Source: Hydractinia symbiolongicarpus (lineage: Eukaryota; Cnidaria; Hydrozoa; Anthoathecata; Hydractiniidae). Taken from it: a stretch of DNA of 60,000 bases. The stretch covers positions 23,996,001-24,056,000 of the forward strand of contig NC_079876.1 of assembly GCF_029227915.1 (NCBI RefSeq), given 5' to 3'. A model generated the notes under the pieces. The model ran no database searches. It had not been told where the DNA came from and saw only the letters and a program-made list of their open reading frames with translations. The translations under genes were made by a program, and so were the position numbers. Positions 25,601 to 35,532 of this stretch are shown piece after piece; position 1 is the first letter of the stretch, and every line of letters starts with the position of its first letter.

Positions 25601-27954
25601 ACACACTGAAATAAATAATCAAGTAGTCAATTGATACTGCAAACAAATTTAATATATAAAATATAGTAACCATGTCTGATAATTGTATACCTCAACTTCT
25701 TTCAATCATATATTTCCAAGTAAGCATGGGGAATATAGAAATAAAACAAATCACAAAAACACCTGTATCAATATTTGCTTTAAATAAATTCTATTATTCA
25801 TAGCCTTAAAAGCAATTTTCACTAGCTCATTTTGAAATGTTTTATAAGCTTTTTTAAAAGCAGAAACAAAATTTAAAAAAAAAAAAAATTGAAGAAGAAA
25901 GTCTTGTTTTCATGACTGATTGGCAAATGTCATTTCTACGTGTATTTGACGTAATAATTTTCCTGTTTGTAAGAAGTTTGAAAAAAAAAAAACATTTTTA
26001 TAAACAAAACAAAAAACCCTTAGGATTTTAGATTTTGAATGGCTTAAAAAAAGTTAACAAGATATGAATTTTTTTAGAATTTGCAAATATAAATTCACCT
26101 TCTTAACCTCCCATAAAAGAATTTTACACATTTTGATCCTGAAGATTTACAGGAAATGCCTTGTTTAGTAAATCACAATAGGTATAGTAACTATAATTGC
26201 TAAGACAAGCACATTATATGAGGTGTTACGTACAAAAATGGGTCAGTTTTGCTTTTATTTCAACTTTATTATGTTTTAAATCATCAGATAAAGGTATATA
26301 TAAAGTTTTAGGCAATTTTCTTCTGCATGTTTTTATGGCAGAGCATAAACTAACTTGCTGCAGATCAGCAACAAAAAACTTTCATTAGAACAATCTGCTT
26401 GAGAAATGTGCCTCAAACATTACGTCACTTAAATATGCAATACAAACTTTTTTAGATTAAAAATTATAGCTTAAATAAAAACCTATTATAACATATTTGC
26501 TGACCATGGGGTTTGTAGTGCAATAAATAACACTGGCATAAATAACACAATAAAATGTCTTCAGTTCTTCAGTCATATTACGCATGTGTACCGTATGTCA
26601 ATAATCTATGACTAAGATAGTCCCCTCCCCCCCTTACAAAGAAAGGGAGAGTTTGACTTTCTGAAATTTTGTAAAAATAGGAGAGGGTTGAAAATCTCTC
26701 AATAAAAAGGGTGGGCAAAATAGGAGGGTCATTGTAACAAGGGTGAGGTTGCTCTATATTCTGGAGTATATTATCACTTCTTAGTACGTACTTAAAGTAA
26801 GAGAGATCATTTAATTTTGCCTTAAAACATTTTGAATTGTTTTGGTTTACAGCCAGTTTCAATTTGTTTCTTTTAAAAGTTTTTTTGTTCTTACTAGAAC
26901 TGAGTATGCAGTGTTTGCTTCGACTTGTTCATTTATAAATCCAAATTAATGTTTCTAACCTGTCAAAACACATTTGAAAAAATCATTTGAAGTTGACAAT
27001 TGTAAAAAAAGATTCAATATATAAACTCAGTAAACTCAGCTTGTGGTATATTAAGATTGTTATTAGAGATCTTGTTGAAAGTTCTAAAAATGCAAGGTAC
27101 TTTTAGTTAAATTTGGCGGCTACGAAAGGCAGACAAAGTAGACACATGGAATTAGCATGAGCACAATTTAATTTTTAAAAATTTTTCACAAATTTAACTT
27201 TTTCTCACTATCAGTTTGTTGTATCTATTTTCACAGGTTACATATATTTTTTCAACAACAACAACAAAATGCATTTGGATGTCTTTAAATATGAGTTCAA
27301 ATTAATAGGGTGTTTGCATTACATCCATTAATGGATGAACATAAAAACTTGACCTCCAAATAATAGGTGGGTAACAGAATGTTGTTTTAAAAGTAGAGGG
27401 GTTCTGACCCTTTGCCAATTATATATAACTAAAACCGACAAGAGCATTCATCTTGCTCTGTCCACAAGTGACACTCCTTCTGTTCTTTATAGGAAGTCTT
27501 TGAAACTATATGTTAAATATTGTGGAGTTGCAGTCAGTTCATTATTCCTTTGTGTTACCTTTATTGCCGTCTGTCTCCATGCATGGGTCTGTGATATCAC
27601 TGTCTTCACTTAAATCTGTTCTTTCTATGTTCTGATCTGCCCCTCTCCGTTTACTGTTATATCCAGTAATTTTCAGAATCACTATACCTATACTCAATAC
27701 TTCTCTTTTTGTGAGAGCTGGATGCGGTGTGTGAGGTATTTGAATTTGGCTGCACCCCTGGTGATAAGACAAAGGTTACTGCAACTTTCAGCCTGTGAGT
27801 GCAGAGGAATATAAATTGGAAATGATTTGAGATGCATTTATCAATGCACTTTCCTATAATATCATATGTCAATGTAGCTTGTTCTTGTTTCAGAGTTACA
27901 AAAACATTTATATCTGATGTTTGTTAAGCAACTATATTTATATTCAACTATATT

Positions 27955-28440
27955 TTAAGAACAGATTTTGTAAGAGAATTGGTGAACCCATTTGGCATAA
28001 TATGAGAAGAATTCGATGATTCGTTTGAGCGACTTTCAATTTGATGGTATTGGTAAATTGAGTGATGGTGCTACAATCGTTGTGGGTCAGGTTGAATTCC
28101 AATTATGAGAGATGTACCTTAGCAGATCAACAGCTTTGGTATTGTAAACATATATACTTTTTTCAATCATTGTGAGATTTCCTTTCTCTGCAGCTTAATA
28201 AAGTTATGTAAATTTTAGTTGTGCTTTTCAATTGAATGTCAACATATGGTGACATTGTTTAATAATTGTGTGACAAATGTGTTTGATAATTCATTTGTAA
28301 TTACAAATTCATCCAGTTTTTGTTGGAAAAATGATTTACCATTTGTTACCCCAAATGGCATTCTAGTGCCACAGCTATACCCACCCCCTTTAAATGCAGT
28401 GAATGCTTTATTGTTCTCTGACATTGGTATCTGGTGGTAA
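27955..28440 (-). pseudogene. Ty3/Gypsy reverse transcriptase remnant
   Basis: On the minus strand, 28424-28239 reads AFTAFKGGGYSC then MPFGVTNGKSFFQQKLDEF and NNVTIC. These match the Gypsy RT blocks before and around the catalytic site (M-P-F-G-L-T-N-A, and D-N-V-T-I-C in the place of Y-x-D-D). Further along the same strand, near 28010-27955, is FFSYYAKWVHQFSYKI, the block just after RT in the same family. Frame changes between them show decay. Confidence 0.7.
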
Positions 28441-28639
28441 ACAACACAGAGATCTATGATATATATGAATGGCAGTAATGGGGAGGAAAAAGTTTTATGT
28501 GCATTATTAATTGTATTTTTAATTTTTTTTCACATTTTCTGTGGCCACCTGTTGTTTGAAAGTATGGAATATAAAAAGAAAAGAAAGAATGAATATCATT
28601 CAAACTAAATTGTTACATTTTTTACTGTTTTGTAACAGC

Positions 28640-29290
28640 ATTCCATAAAAACATTCCATCTTCAGGAGAAACAGATGCTTCAAATTTTTCTATTTCAGCA
28701 ACTTTAAATAAAGATGGTACACCTGTAGCATTTCATTTTCGAATATTACAAGGATCTGAACAGCATCATTATTGTGTTGAAAAGGGGGCACAAGCAATAG
28801 TTAAGTCTGTTTATTACTGGAAACACTCTTTACTTGGCAGACATTTCACATTAATCACTGACCGGTGATCAGTTTCATACATAAGACATACAAGGCCTCT
28901 CCATATTCATATGACATACATTATCACCCTGAGGAATGTAACGAAGCTCTGATACTTTAACTAGAGTAAAAGTATTTGTTATGAATCATTGGGCAAAATC
29001 CATGCAGCTTTCTCGCTTAATCACTTTGTGAAAATTCGGAATCTTCCATTTTCAATTAAAGATGCTACAAAATTGAGAATGTCTTGTTTGACAAGAAATC
29101 AAACCGAGATATTACCAACCAATGTAAACACACCTTATCAAAGTCACTTAAACCTTGGCTGCTACCCTCCAGACTACATCCATTTTTACTCTAGATAAAT
29201 ACTCAAGATTTACTTTCACATATCTTGTTAAAAATGTTGCTGACTTTGCTAGTTAATATTGTTGGATGCTACATATATGACAAGCAGGCA
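28640..29290 (+). pseudogene. Ty3/Gypsy RNase H and integrase remnant
   Basis: The plus-strand translation near 28672-28865 reads ETDASNFSISATLN, GTPVAFHFRIL, then HHYCVEKGAQAIVKSVYYW and LLGRHFTLITDR, the standard Gypsy RNase H blocks. From about 28989 it reads KIRNLPFSIKDATKLRMSC, the region around the integrase zinc finger, and near 29190 DKYSRFTFTYLVKN, the first integrase core block. Stops and frameshifts interrupt it. It lies head to head with the RT piece on the other strand. Confidence 0.7.
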
Positions 29291-29299
29291 TAGAAATAA

Positions 29300-30440
29300 T
29301 TACTGATAGTGTGTTATTTATACAATAGTTATATAAAAGCTCCGTTACTGACAATCTTGCAGAGCTGTATAATGTTGCCCAATATCAATAATAAGGTATC
29401 AATAATGTACAGTTTTTCTAAAGTCAACTTGGTCCAATACTGCAGTTTGAGCCAATTTCAGTGACATTAGCATCAAGCTATGACAAAACTCTAGATAACA
29501 TTTGCCTCAGTCCTGTTATAACAACGAGTAGCTTAAAATATACAGAAAATGCTTTAAAAACATTGCATAAAGATTTCCAGTTTTTAAATACTCTGGTATA
29601 GCTTGAAACAACAACACAAATGCCTATATGAAAACCAGTTTTTACTGATTTTTATAAAATATTTTATTGAAAAAAATATTCCAATGAAAAAGGTTCTGCA
29701 TATTATCTTCTAATCTCAAAAAATGTCTAATTTCACGCCTTTTAATCACAAAATATGTTGCCCAATATTATTTCAGGTTAACTATCAATCCGTTTCCAAA
29801 GATGTTAGGTAAATATCTTTATTTAAGGGTATAGCATCCAACTCATGTTGCCACAAGGAATATCAATTTGAAATGTGGATGGGTTTTTAAGTTTGAGGTT
29901 TCTTTACTGTCAATTTGACTTTTAAGAAAAACTGAAATTTATAGCCATGGAAAAATTCACTTACTTTTAAAAATGTTGATGACGTCAGCACTGCATAGTA
30001 GCTATATACTTTATTTTTTTAATAGTAACTTCCATTGCATAGAGGTTGAAACACTGATCAAAGTATAGGATTAGACTCAGCTTTGGGAAACTTACCCAAT
30101 TTGGTCTTAGGTGGCCTCTAGTTAGCCACGTGGGAGATTATGATGTCAGTTATTTCCAGCCGTTTAAAATATTAGGCCTTACTTTAAAGATGCAGTCAAT
30201 GACATGGTTCAAGTTACTTTTTCAGCAACATCAAAAAAAGGATGAACACATCCACTATGTGCATTACAGGTGGAATTACTGTATTACTATATAGTTAGAT
30301 TTTACCCCCTGTTTTGTATATTTTAGCACGTTGGGGCTGGGTGGTGGCAAGCAAAATAAACCAAAGGAGGACAGCACAGTACCTGAATGAGCAGAACAGA
30401 ATTAGCTAAAAGCTGGATTGCAAACATCATGGTTGTCTTT
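29300..30440. other. Intergenic stretch without recognised features
   Basis: This is AT-rich sequence after the Gypsy remnant. I see no exon, repeat pair or RNA gene in it up to the SINE. The first few hundred bases may still be decayed Gypsy sequence. Confidence 0.4.
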
Positions 30441-30444
30441 CAAG

Positions 30445-30790
30445 TGGCACCGTAGATTAGTGGTTATAGCTCTTATACTCTGTGCAGGAGACCGGGGTTC
30501 GATTCCTCTTTACAGTGATTAAACATGGGCGAGTGGATGTTACCATAGCACCGGGTTAACCCAAGCCATGTGAGGGAAATTGGAGAGATGGCACACTGTG
30601 TGGGCTGTTGGATGTTGCCAAGAGTTTTCTAGTAAAGCGCGAGCCCTAATTGTGTCTGTGTAGCTCAAAATGAGCATTATATACTCTAGGACTCTCCATA
30701 TAAGCCATGGCCCCTCCTGGAAATAATAGACAGGGTATATCCCTCAATTTTTGTGAGGCTAGCCATGTAAAATATGCACATCATCATCAT
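30445..30790 (+). repeat. tRNA-derived SINE, near full length
   Basis: The 5' part resembles a tRNA: an A-box-like TAGATTAGTGG near 30453 and a perfect B box GGTTCGATTCC at 30496-30506, the two internal RNA polymerase III promoter boxes. A non-tRNA body follows, including GCACCGGGTTAACCCAAGCC and GTGTGGGCTG, then the 3' part shared with the copy at 5188-5325 (CCCCTCCTGGAAATAA to AATATGCACATC). It ends in a (CAT/ATC)n run. Because a second copy with the same 3' end exists, this is a dispersed SINE and not a functional tRNA gene. Confidence 0.88.
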
Positions 30791-30930
30791 CATCAGCTAG
30801 CTAGCTAGTCAGGTAGTTACGTCAATAAAAACCACAAACATCGTCAAATACAAATTGGTAGCTCTAGCACTAAGAAAGGTAGCTAGTTATAGCACGAAAA
30901 GAAGGTAGCTAGCTAACTAGCTAGCTAGCT
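30779..30930. repeat. Short (ATC)n and (AGCT)n microsatellites
   Basis: An ATC run directly after the SINE tail is followed by AGCTAGCTAGCTAG at about 30794 and again at about 30908-30930. Confidence 0.85.
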
Positions 30931-31141
30931 TGGGCAATAAAATAATAATTTATTAAATAAATTTTTAATTAATTTTTTTTACCAATTTACGCTGTCAAAA
31001 AAAGGTGGAGCACGAGCTTTTTTTAAGGTTTTGTATCACCCCCACGTTGGATGCTAGCTGGACAGATCAATAAATGAAAGTAAAATAAAATGATGGCGCA
31101 CCGAGTAAACATCGTTGATCTCCTTCACCGGTTACCGTATT

Positions 31142-31243
31142 TCCTCTAATAAGCGCCGCGGCGCTTATTTAATTTTTGTGATTTTAGGTGCGGCGCTTAT
31201 TAGAGGGCGGCGCTTAATAGAGGGCGGCGCTTATTTCGAAATT
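31142..31243. repeat. Left subterminal repeat cluster
   Basis: Directly inside the left terminus is an inverted ATAAGCGCCGCGGCGCTTAT palindrome, then GTGCGGCGCTTATTAGAG, GGCGGCGCTTAATAGAG and GGCGGCGCTTATTTCGAAAT in tandem. The same set recurs at the right end, so these are probably transposase-binding sites. Confidence 0.85.
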
Positions 31244-31435
31244 TCAGATTTCAAGTTTCTGAAGTTTTTGCCTATTCTTCAAATTCAATCCGTTGGTTGA
31301 ATGCTATCCTTAGTAAAAGTTTTTTTGATAGATTTGGGGTTCTATAGAGGGGTAAGTAACGTACGAGAAAGAAATAACGGGTGAATTATCGTGTCTTTTC
31401 CTGTTCTCTTTCTATCAAATATAACAAAGATAATT

Positions 31436-32574
31436 TCAAACATCAATTTCTTCGTCGCTTTCTTGATCAGAGTCAATCAAATGAAACGGCCCGCATGCAT
31501 CCTCAACATCCGAATCTGTTATGTTCTCAAAAGGATTTATTTGACTCTCTTCCTCTTGCAAGATATTCAGGGATTCTCTTAGCCGTGATGCCCCATCAGG
31601 ACAAGCTCCCTCCTTTTTAAAACAGTGGATCTTGTCATCTTCACTACCATCGACTGGAAGGCTTAAACCGCATGTTTTAAAAGATTTCACGATGAGCTCA
31701 CTTGACAGCTTTTTCCAACCTTCTAAGATCCACTCGATTACTTTCCTTCGCGGAGGTGGCTTCATATTACCTGCTTTTGTATATTCGTGGATCCCTTCAC
31801 TAAGCCATGTATCGTAAGCTTCGGTAACATGAGCTTTGAATGGCTTATTCCACGAAACATCGGGGGCTTGAATATACGGAGTACAACCACCGGGGACGAT
31901 AACTGAATCAACATTGAAACTTTTCAAACGTTGCTTGATTGTTTGCATCATGTGGCATTCAAAGGAATCCCAAGCTAACAATCGCTTTTGAAAAGAAAAT
32001 TTACCAATAACTGTTTTAATGTATTCTAATGTCAATTCCTCATTCATCCAAGCATTTGAAGATGAAGCGATAATACATTTAGATTTGTATTCTTCGTTTA
32101 GAGCATTACATTCCCGCTTTGCACCCCCAAAAACGATGAATGGTTTGAGCCGTGTTCCATCAGCCTTTGCTGTAAGGCACACAGAAACTCTGACTTTCTC
32201 ATGGCCAGTGGTCTTTAAAGGAATGTCTTTCTTTCCTTTGCTTTCTACAGTTGTCCCTGAGAGCATGTCAGACCAAATTGCAGTTTCATCCATCGCAATG
32301 ATTGAACCAGCGGAGTATTTAAATTTTCTTTGTAATCGTCGGCACTGTAAAACATACATGACAAGTTTGTCGACCATACAACTAGGATTCTTTTGACCCT
32401 GGCTTTGATGTCTTCCATTTTTGCTCTCCATTCACGAACTCTCCTCTCGTCAACATTGTATCGCCTTCCTGCTTGGCGATTTGAATAATTGATTGCATAT
32501 TCCACGACTTCCTTCTTCAGATCCAAGGAATAGGATTTGATTTTTTCTCCTTTGTGTGAATTCTCGGTTGGAGC
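31436..32574 (-). pseudogene. Pogo/CENP-B-like DDE transposase, probably incomplete
   Basis: The N-terminal frame (from a Met at 32574) reads SYSLDLKKEVVEYAINYSNR and ERRVREWRAK, a Brinker-type helix-turn-helix DNA-binding domain. The catalytic domain is in another frame, open from 32431 to 31436. It has the three acidic residues of a DDE_1 nuclease: IIAMDETAIWSDM, LLAWDSFECHM and APDVSWNKPFK, followed by an acidic C-terminal tail. A frame change near 32400 separates the halves, and the roughly 100-residue CENP-B-type second helix-turn-helix usual in such proteins is missing between them. Either an internal deletion with frameshift or an unusual intron explains this. The catalytic residues themselves look intact. 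Confidence 0.78.
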
Positions 32575-32753
32575 CATGTTATTTTGCACACACACACACC
32601 TCGCTCGCTAGAAATATTTTGTTTATTATACACTAGAACGACTTCATTTTTCGTACCAAAATCAAGCATTACAATAGCTTCCCGCATTCCATTTTTTCAA
32701 AAGGTAAACAAACAATGCAATGACTTCGCTGTACATTCAAGAGAGGGCGAAAC

Positions 32754-33515
32754 ATGGCTAGAACTATTCCAAGAAACTTTTCATTTGCCTTTATTGTGAA
32801 GTTTGAAACAAACATACGAGGCCACCATGTCTACAAAGATGTTTGGACTCCAACTCTGGGAGAGAAACTTAACTGCAAACCAGACGAAAGAGAAGAGGCC
32901 AAAGAATATGATCAAAACGCCATAGGTGTATACAAACTAAAGCCACAGGTTACAGTAAAAGGTGAAGATGAATCCGACAAAAAACCTACAGAAGAAAATA
33001 AAAAGACAGAATCAGAATCAAGTACTACACCAGCGGTTGAAAACGAGAAAAGTGAACCAAGCGAAACAAACAAAACGAACAAAGTAACCAAAGCCAAAGG
33101 AAGAAAATCAACCAAAGGAAGTAAAGCAGCAAAGGAAACTGAAGCAGTCAAAGAAACTGAGGTCGCGATCGAACCAGTATCTAAAGAGGTCAATAAAGAA
33201 GTTGTCGAAATAGATTCAGACGATCTGGGAGAAAAGGATGATGAGTTTTTAGTCGGACATTTACCCATTGAACTATCCAAACTAACGAAACAATTTTTGA
33301 AATCTGATAAAAACAACACGATGATCGCAAAAGTAACGGGAAAAAGGAAACGAGAGCTTGGCTTGGTCGTCCCTGCCAAGTTTCTTTGCTGTTCAACCAA
33401 CAGTAAAATTGCAAACATTCTTTATGAGGAACTTAATAAGAAGAAATGTAAATTTAGCTATTTAGAACTTAATGTAAATGAATATTGCAATAAGAAGACT
33501 ATAGAGTTCGAATAA
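32754..33515 (+). CDS. HIRAN-domain protein carried by the transposon
   Basis: This is an uninterrupted 253-codon ORF. Residues 9-60 match the first half of a HIRAN domain: FETNIRGHHVYKDVWTPTLG, then EYDQNAIGVYK. Residues about 163-210 match the second half: FLVGHLPIELSKL, then MIAKVTGKRKR and VVPAKF. Between them lies about 100 residues of Lys/Glu/Ser/Thr-rich low-complexity sequence. HIRAN domains in HLTF/Rad5 bind single-stranded 3' DNA ends at stalled forks, and standalone HIRAN proteins accompany mobile elements in some invertebrates. Here the gene lies fully inside the inverted termini and diverges from the transposase. A role in handling transposon ends or gaps is inference. The start Met is the first in frame and gives a compact N-terminus. 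Confidence 0.8.
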   Translation: MARTIPRNFSFAFIVKFETNIRGHHVYKDVWTPTLGEKLNCKPDEREEAKEYDQNAIGVYKLKPQVTVKGEDESDKKPTEENKKTESESSTTPAVENEKSEPSETNKTNKVTKAKGRKSTKGSKAAKETEAVKETEVAIEPVSKEVNKEVVEIDSDDLGEKDDEFLVGHLPIELSKLTKQFLKSDKNNTMIAKVTGKRKRELGLVVPAKFLCCSTNSKIANILYEELNKKKCKFSYLELNVNEYCNKKTIEFE

Positions 33516-33546
33516 AAGCATTGAAATCTCATTTTCTCTTGATTTT

Positions 33547-33668
33547 CTAATAAGCGCCGCATTTGAGGGTGCGGCGCTTATTAGAGGGCGGCGCTTATTT
33601 CGAAATTCGAATTTTAGGTGCGGCGCTTATTAGAGGGCGGCGCTTAATAGAGGGCGGCGCTTATTGGA
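33547..33668. repeat. Right subterminal repeat cluster
   Basis: Two blocks of GTGCGGCGCTTATTAGAG plus GGCGGCGCTTAT, the second extended by GGCGGCGCTTAATAGAG, lie just inside the right terminus, preceded by CTAATAAGCGCCGC. The unit sequence is the same as at the left end. Confidence 0.85.
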
Positions 33669-33699
33669 GGAAATACGGTAACGAAACTTTTGTTCCAGG

Positions 33700-34520
33700 A
33701 AGTCTACGGACCTGGTTTCTCTGCTCATTCACAATTTAGTTAATTTAATTACGCACGAGGTAAAAATAAAGATTAGGTAATATTTAGTACCCTAATAAAT
33801 TCTGCCAAGCAAAGTCTTACCACAAAAATTGATGTAAGTTTTAAAGGGAAAGGTTAAATGGAGAATGGAAACCAGTGTATCTCCGGTGGAGTGCTCAAGA
33901 AGAACAAGTTGTTAGATTTTTTTGTTTACGTGACCAGCCGGCAGCGAGCACATACGGACATGCCAGGACAGAAAATCTTACTTGTGTAAAGTTAGTTGGA
34001 TATGAATTATAAAGAATGTGGATTGCTACTTAATTACCAAGGCATATATTTGTCAAAAGTACAGTCTAGCTATAGCCATATTCATGACTATGCTACAGCT
34101 AAGCTCATGGCCCGTAAGCCTCTATGTATGTCTACCATCTTTTGATTTTAAGAACCTTGCCCCATTGGATGGATTAGAGGAGAGAGAGAGAGAGAGATAG
34201 ACAGAGAATTACCTTTTTTACAACTAGTTGATCTACATGTTATTTTATTATTATTATTTTTTTAGTTTTAAAATACTACTGGTTTCTCTCATGTATCTTA
34301 TTCTAAAAGGTAATTCATAAAAACAAGCTCTTAAAATAATAAATTTACCGAATTTCAATAAAAAAATAGATCATCTGTTTAAACAAAAACAATGGACACG
34401 TCCATCTTTTTGATAGGTAAAAACTGACAAGTAAAATACATCAGTTTTTTTAAACAAAAGTCAAGATGCGTTTTTACCTATGAATCTTCCTTCAGGTTTA
34501 ACCCTATTCCAACTCGAGGG
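33700..34520. other. Intergenic stretch without recognised genes
   Basis: AT-rich sequence. A short (GA)n run lies at 34182-34197. A phrase TTAACCCTATTCCAACT at about 34498 recurs at about 36507, suggesting a dispersed short repeat. No exon was recognised. Confidence 0.4.
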
Positions 34521-34529
34521 GGGTGGTTA

Positions 34530-34916
34530 GGGGCTGTTGACAAACAGTTTTCGTCTCCGTTAACGACAAATTGGCCGCTAGACTCGGACCCCCCTCCCCC
34601 AGCCCCTTAACGGCAAGCCCATTTCCCCTACATAAGTTTTCGTCTCTGTTAAAGGAAAATTTGTCGTTAAATAGAATTTTGCCCCCCTCTGTGCTTTTTG
34701 GAACAATCTTTGTGGAGACTTATACGAACACAAGATACATTTTTAAAACAACGAATTCTAGATTATGGTGGATTTTTACTATGGAAACATTTTTTAATTT
34801 GTTGAATTTTTCCATTTTCCCTGAAAGAAACAAAAAAGGTGAGAAAGTGAAATTCGTCTCCATTTTTATATTTTTAACGGACGATGCAGAGACGAAAACT
34901 GTTTGTCGATGGCCCC
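34530..34916. mobile_element. MITE with GGGGC ends and TTA duplication
   Basis: The left terminus starts GGGGCTGTTGACAAACAG followed by TTTTCGTCTC. The right terminus is its inverse, GAGACGAAAA then CTGTTTGTCGATGGCCCC. Both are flanked by TTA (34527-34529 and 34917-34919), the 3-bp duplication of PIF/Harbinger-type elements. The 387-bp body has no transposase. An internal inverted pair around TTTTCGTCTC near 34640 gives extra secondary structure. Confidence 0.85.
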
Positions 34917-35532
34917 TTATGGTGTGGCCCTGATATTTTCTGACCTTTCCTAAAGTTTATTTGGGGATATATTGGCGAAATTTGTTTTGGAAAAATATAT
35001 GCTCACCTTCAGCATTCATTCATTTAATTGACATTGCCAAAGTCCAAAAAATGAGATATTTTAAATTTGGCCAAATAACTTTATTTCAATATATTATTTA
35101 CTATTGTTATGCAATATAGAAGCAAAAAAAATACAAGAATATGTCAATGACTTATTTTAGGTACATTTTCACGTCACTATAATCTATTGTCATCCGTAAA
35201 AAATTGAAAATTGATATAAAAGTTTGTGCGTAAGAAAATACCCACAACACAAGAAAAACACAAACATCAGAAGAATTTAACAGGTCTAACAATACTTTAA
35301 CATAAATGCCTAAAAATTATCCTATTTGAGCCTGAATGTGCTTATAAAGGATGAAATTCAGGTTTAAATGGAAGGTTTAATGTAAGGGGCAAAATCTCAT
35401 TTTTTTCAAAAAAATTTTTACACATTCGTATAGAATCGAATATAAGATTTTTGATTAAGAGAAAAAAATTATAAAACAATATAAAAGAATGTCTTTGTTC
35501 CAAAAAATCTACTTTACATTCATAACACACAT

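Larger units (their letters stand above)
18900..27900. other. Long gene-poor, A-rich region
   Basis: No credible exon was found over about 9 kb on either strand. The plus strand is visibly A-rich, with CAAAA and ACAAAA motifs and many A-runs, so the minus strand is T/G-biased. Short ORFs here (for example 20977-21186, 26197-26388, 26578-26862) look like chance. A minus-strand reading at 27772-27542 ends in an acidic tail (NIERTDLSEDSDITDP) and could be a terminal exon, but nothing supports it. The hairpin at 22602-22644 and the diverged duplication at 19.86-20.13 kb are the only clear structures. Confidence 0.6.
31133..33680. mobile_element. TA-flanked pogo-like DNA transposon with two genes
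   Basis: The left end TACCGTATTTCCTC (31133) and the right end GAGGAAATACGGTA (to 33680) are inverted, with TA at each outer edge as expected for the Tc1/mariner/pogo superfamily. Total length is about 2.55 kb. Inside each end lies a cluster of GCGGCGCTTATT-type repeats. Two genes diverge from the centre: a pogo/CENP-B-like transposase on the minus strand and a HIRAN-domain protein on the plus strand, start codons about 180 bp apart. The GC-rich ends stand out against the AT-rich flanks. Confidence 0.85.

Noticed and set aside
27542-27872. Overlapping minus-strand ORFs with an acidic end
   Set aside because: They might be a terminal exon, but no upstream exon, domain or element boundary supports them.
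30445-30516. Stand-alone tRNA gene
   Set aside because: The tRNA-like part is fused to a body whose 3' half recurs at 5188-5325, which marks a SINE; a proper acceptor stem is not evident.
31632-32396. Plus-strand ORFs opposite the transposase
   Set aside because: They are antisense to a recognisable DDE domain and have no family resemblance.
32912-33418. Minus-strand 168-codon ORF opposite the HIRAN gene
   Set aside because: It is a Ser/Phe-rich shadow of the low-complexity linker; the HIRAN reading on the plus strand explains the DNA.
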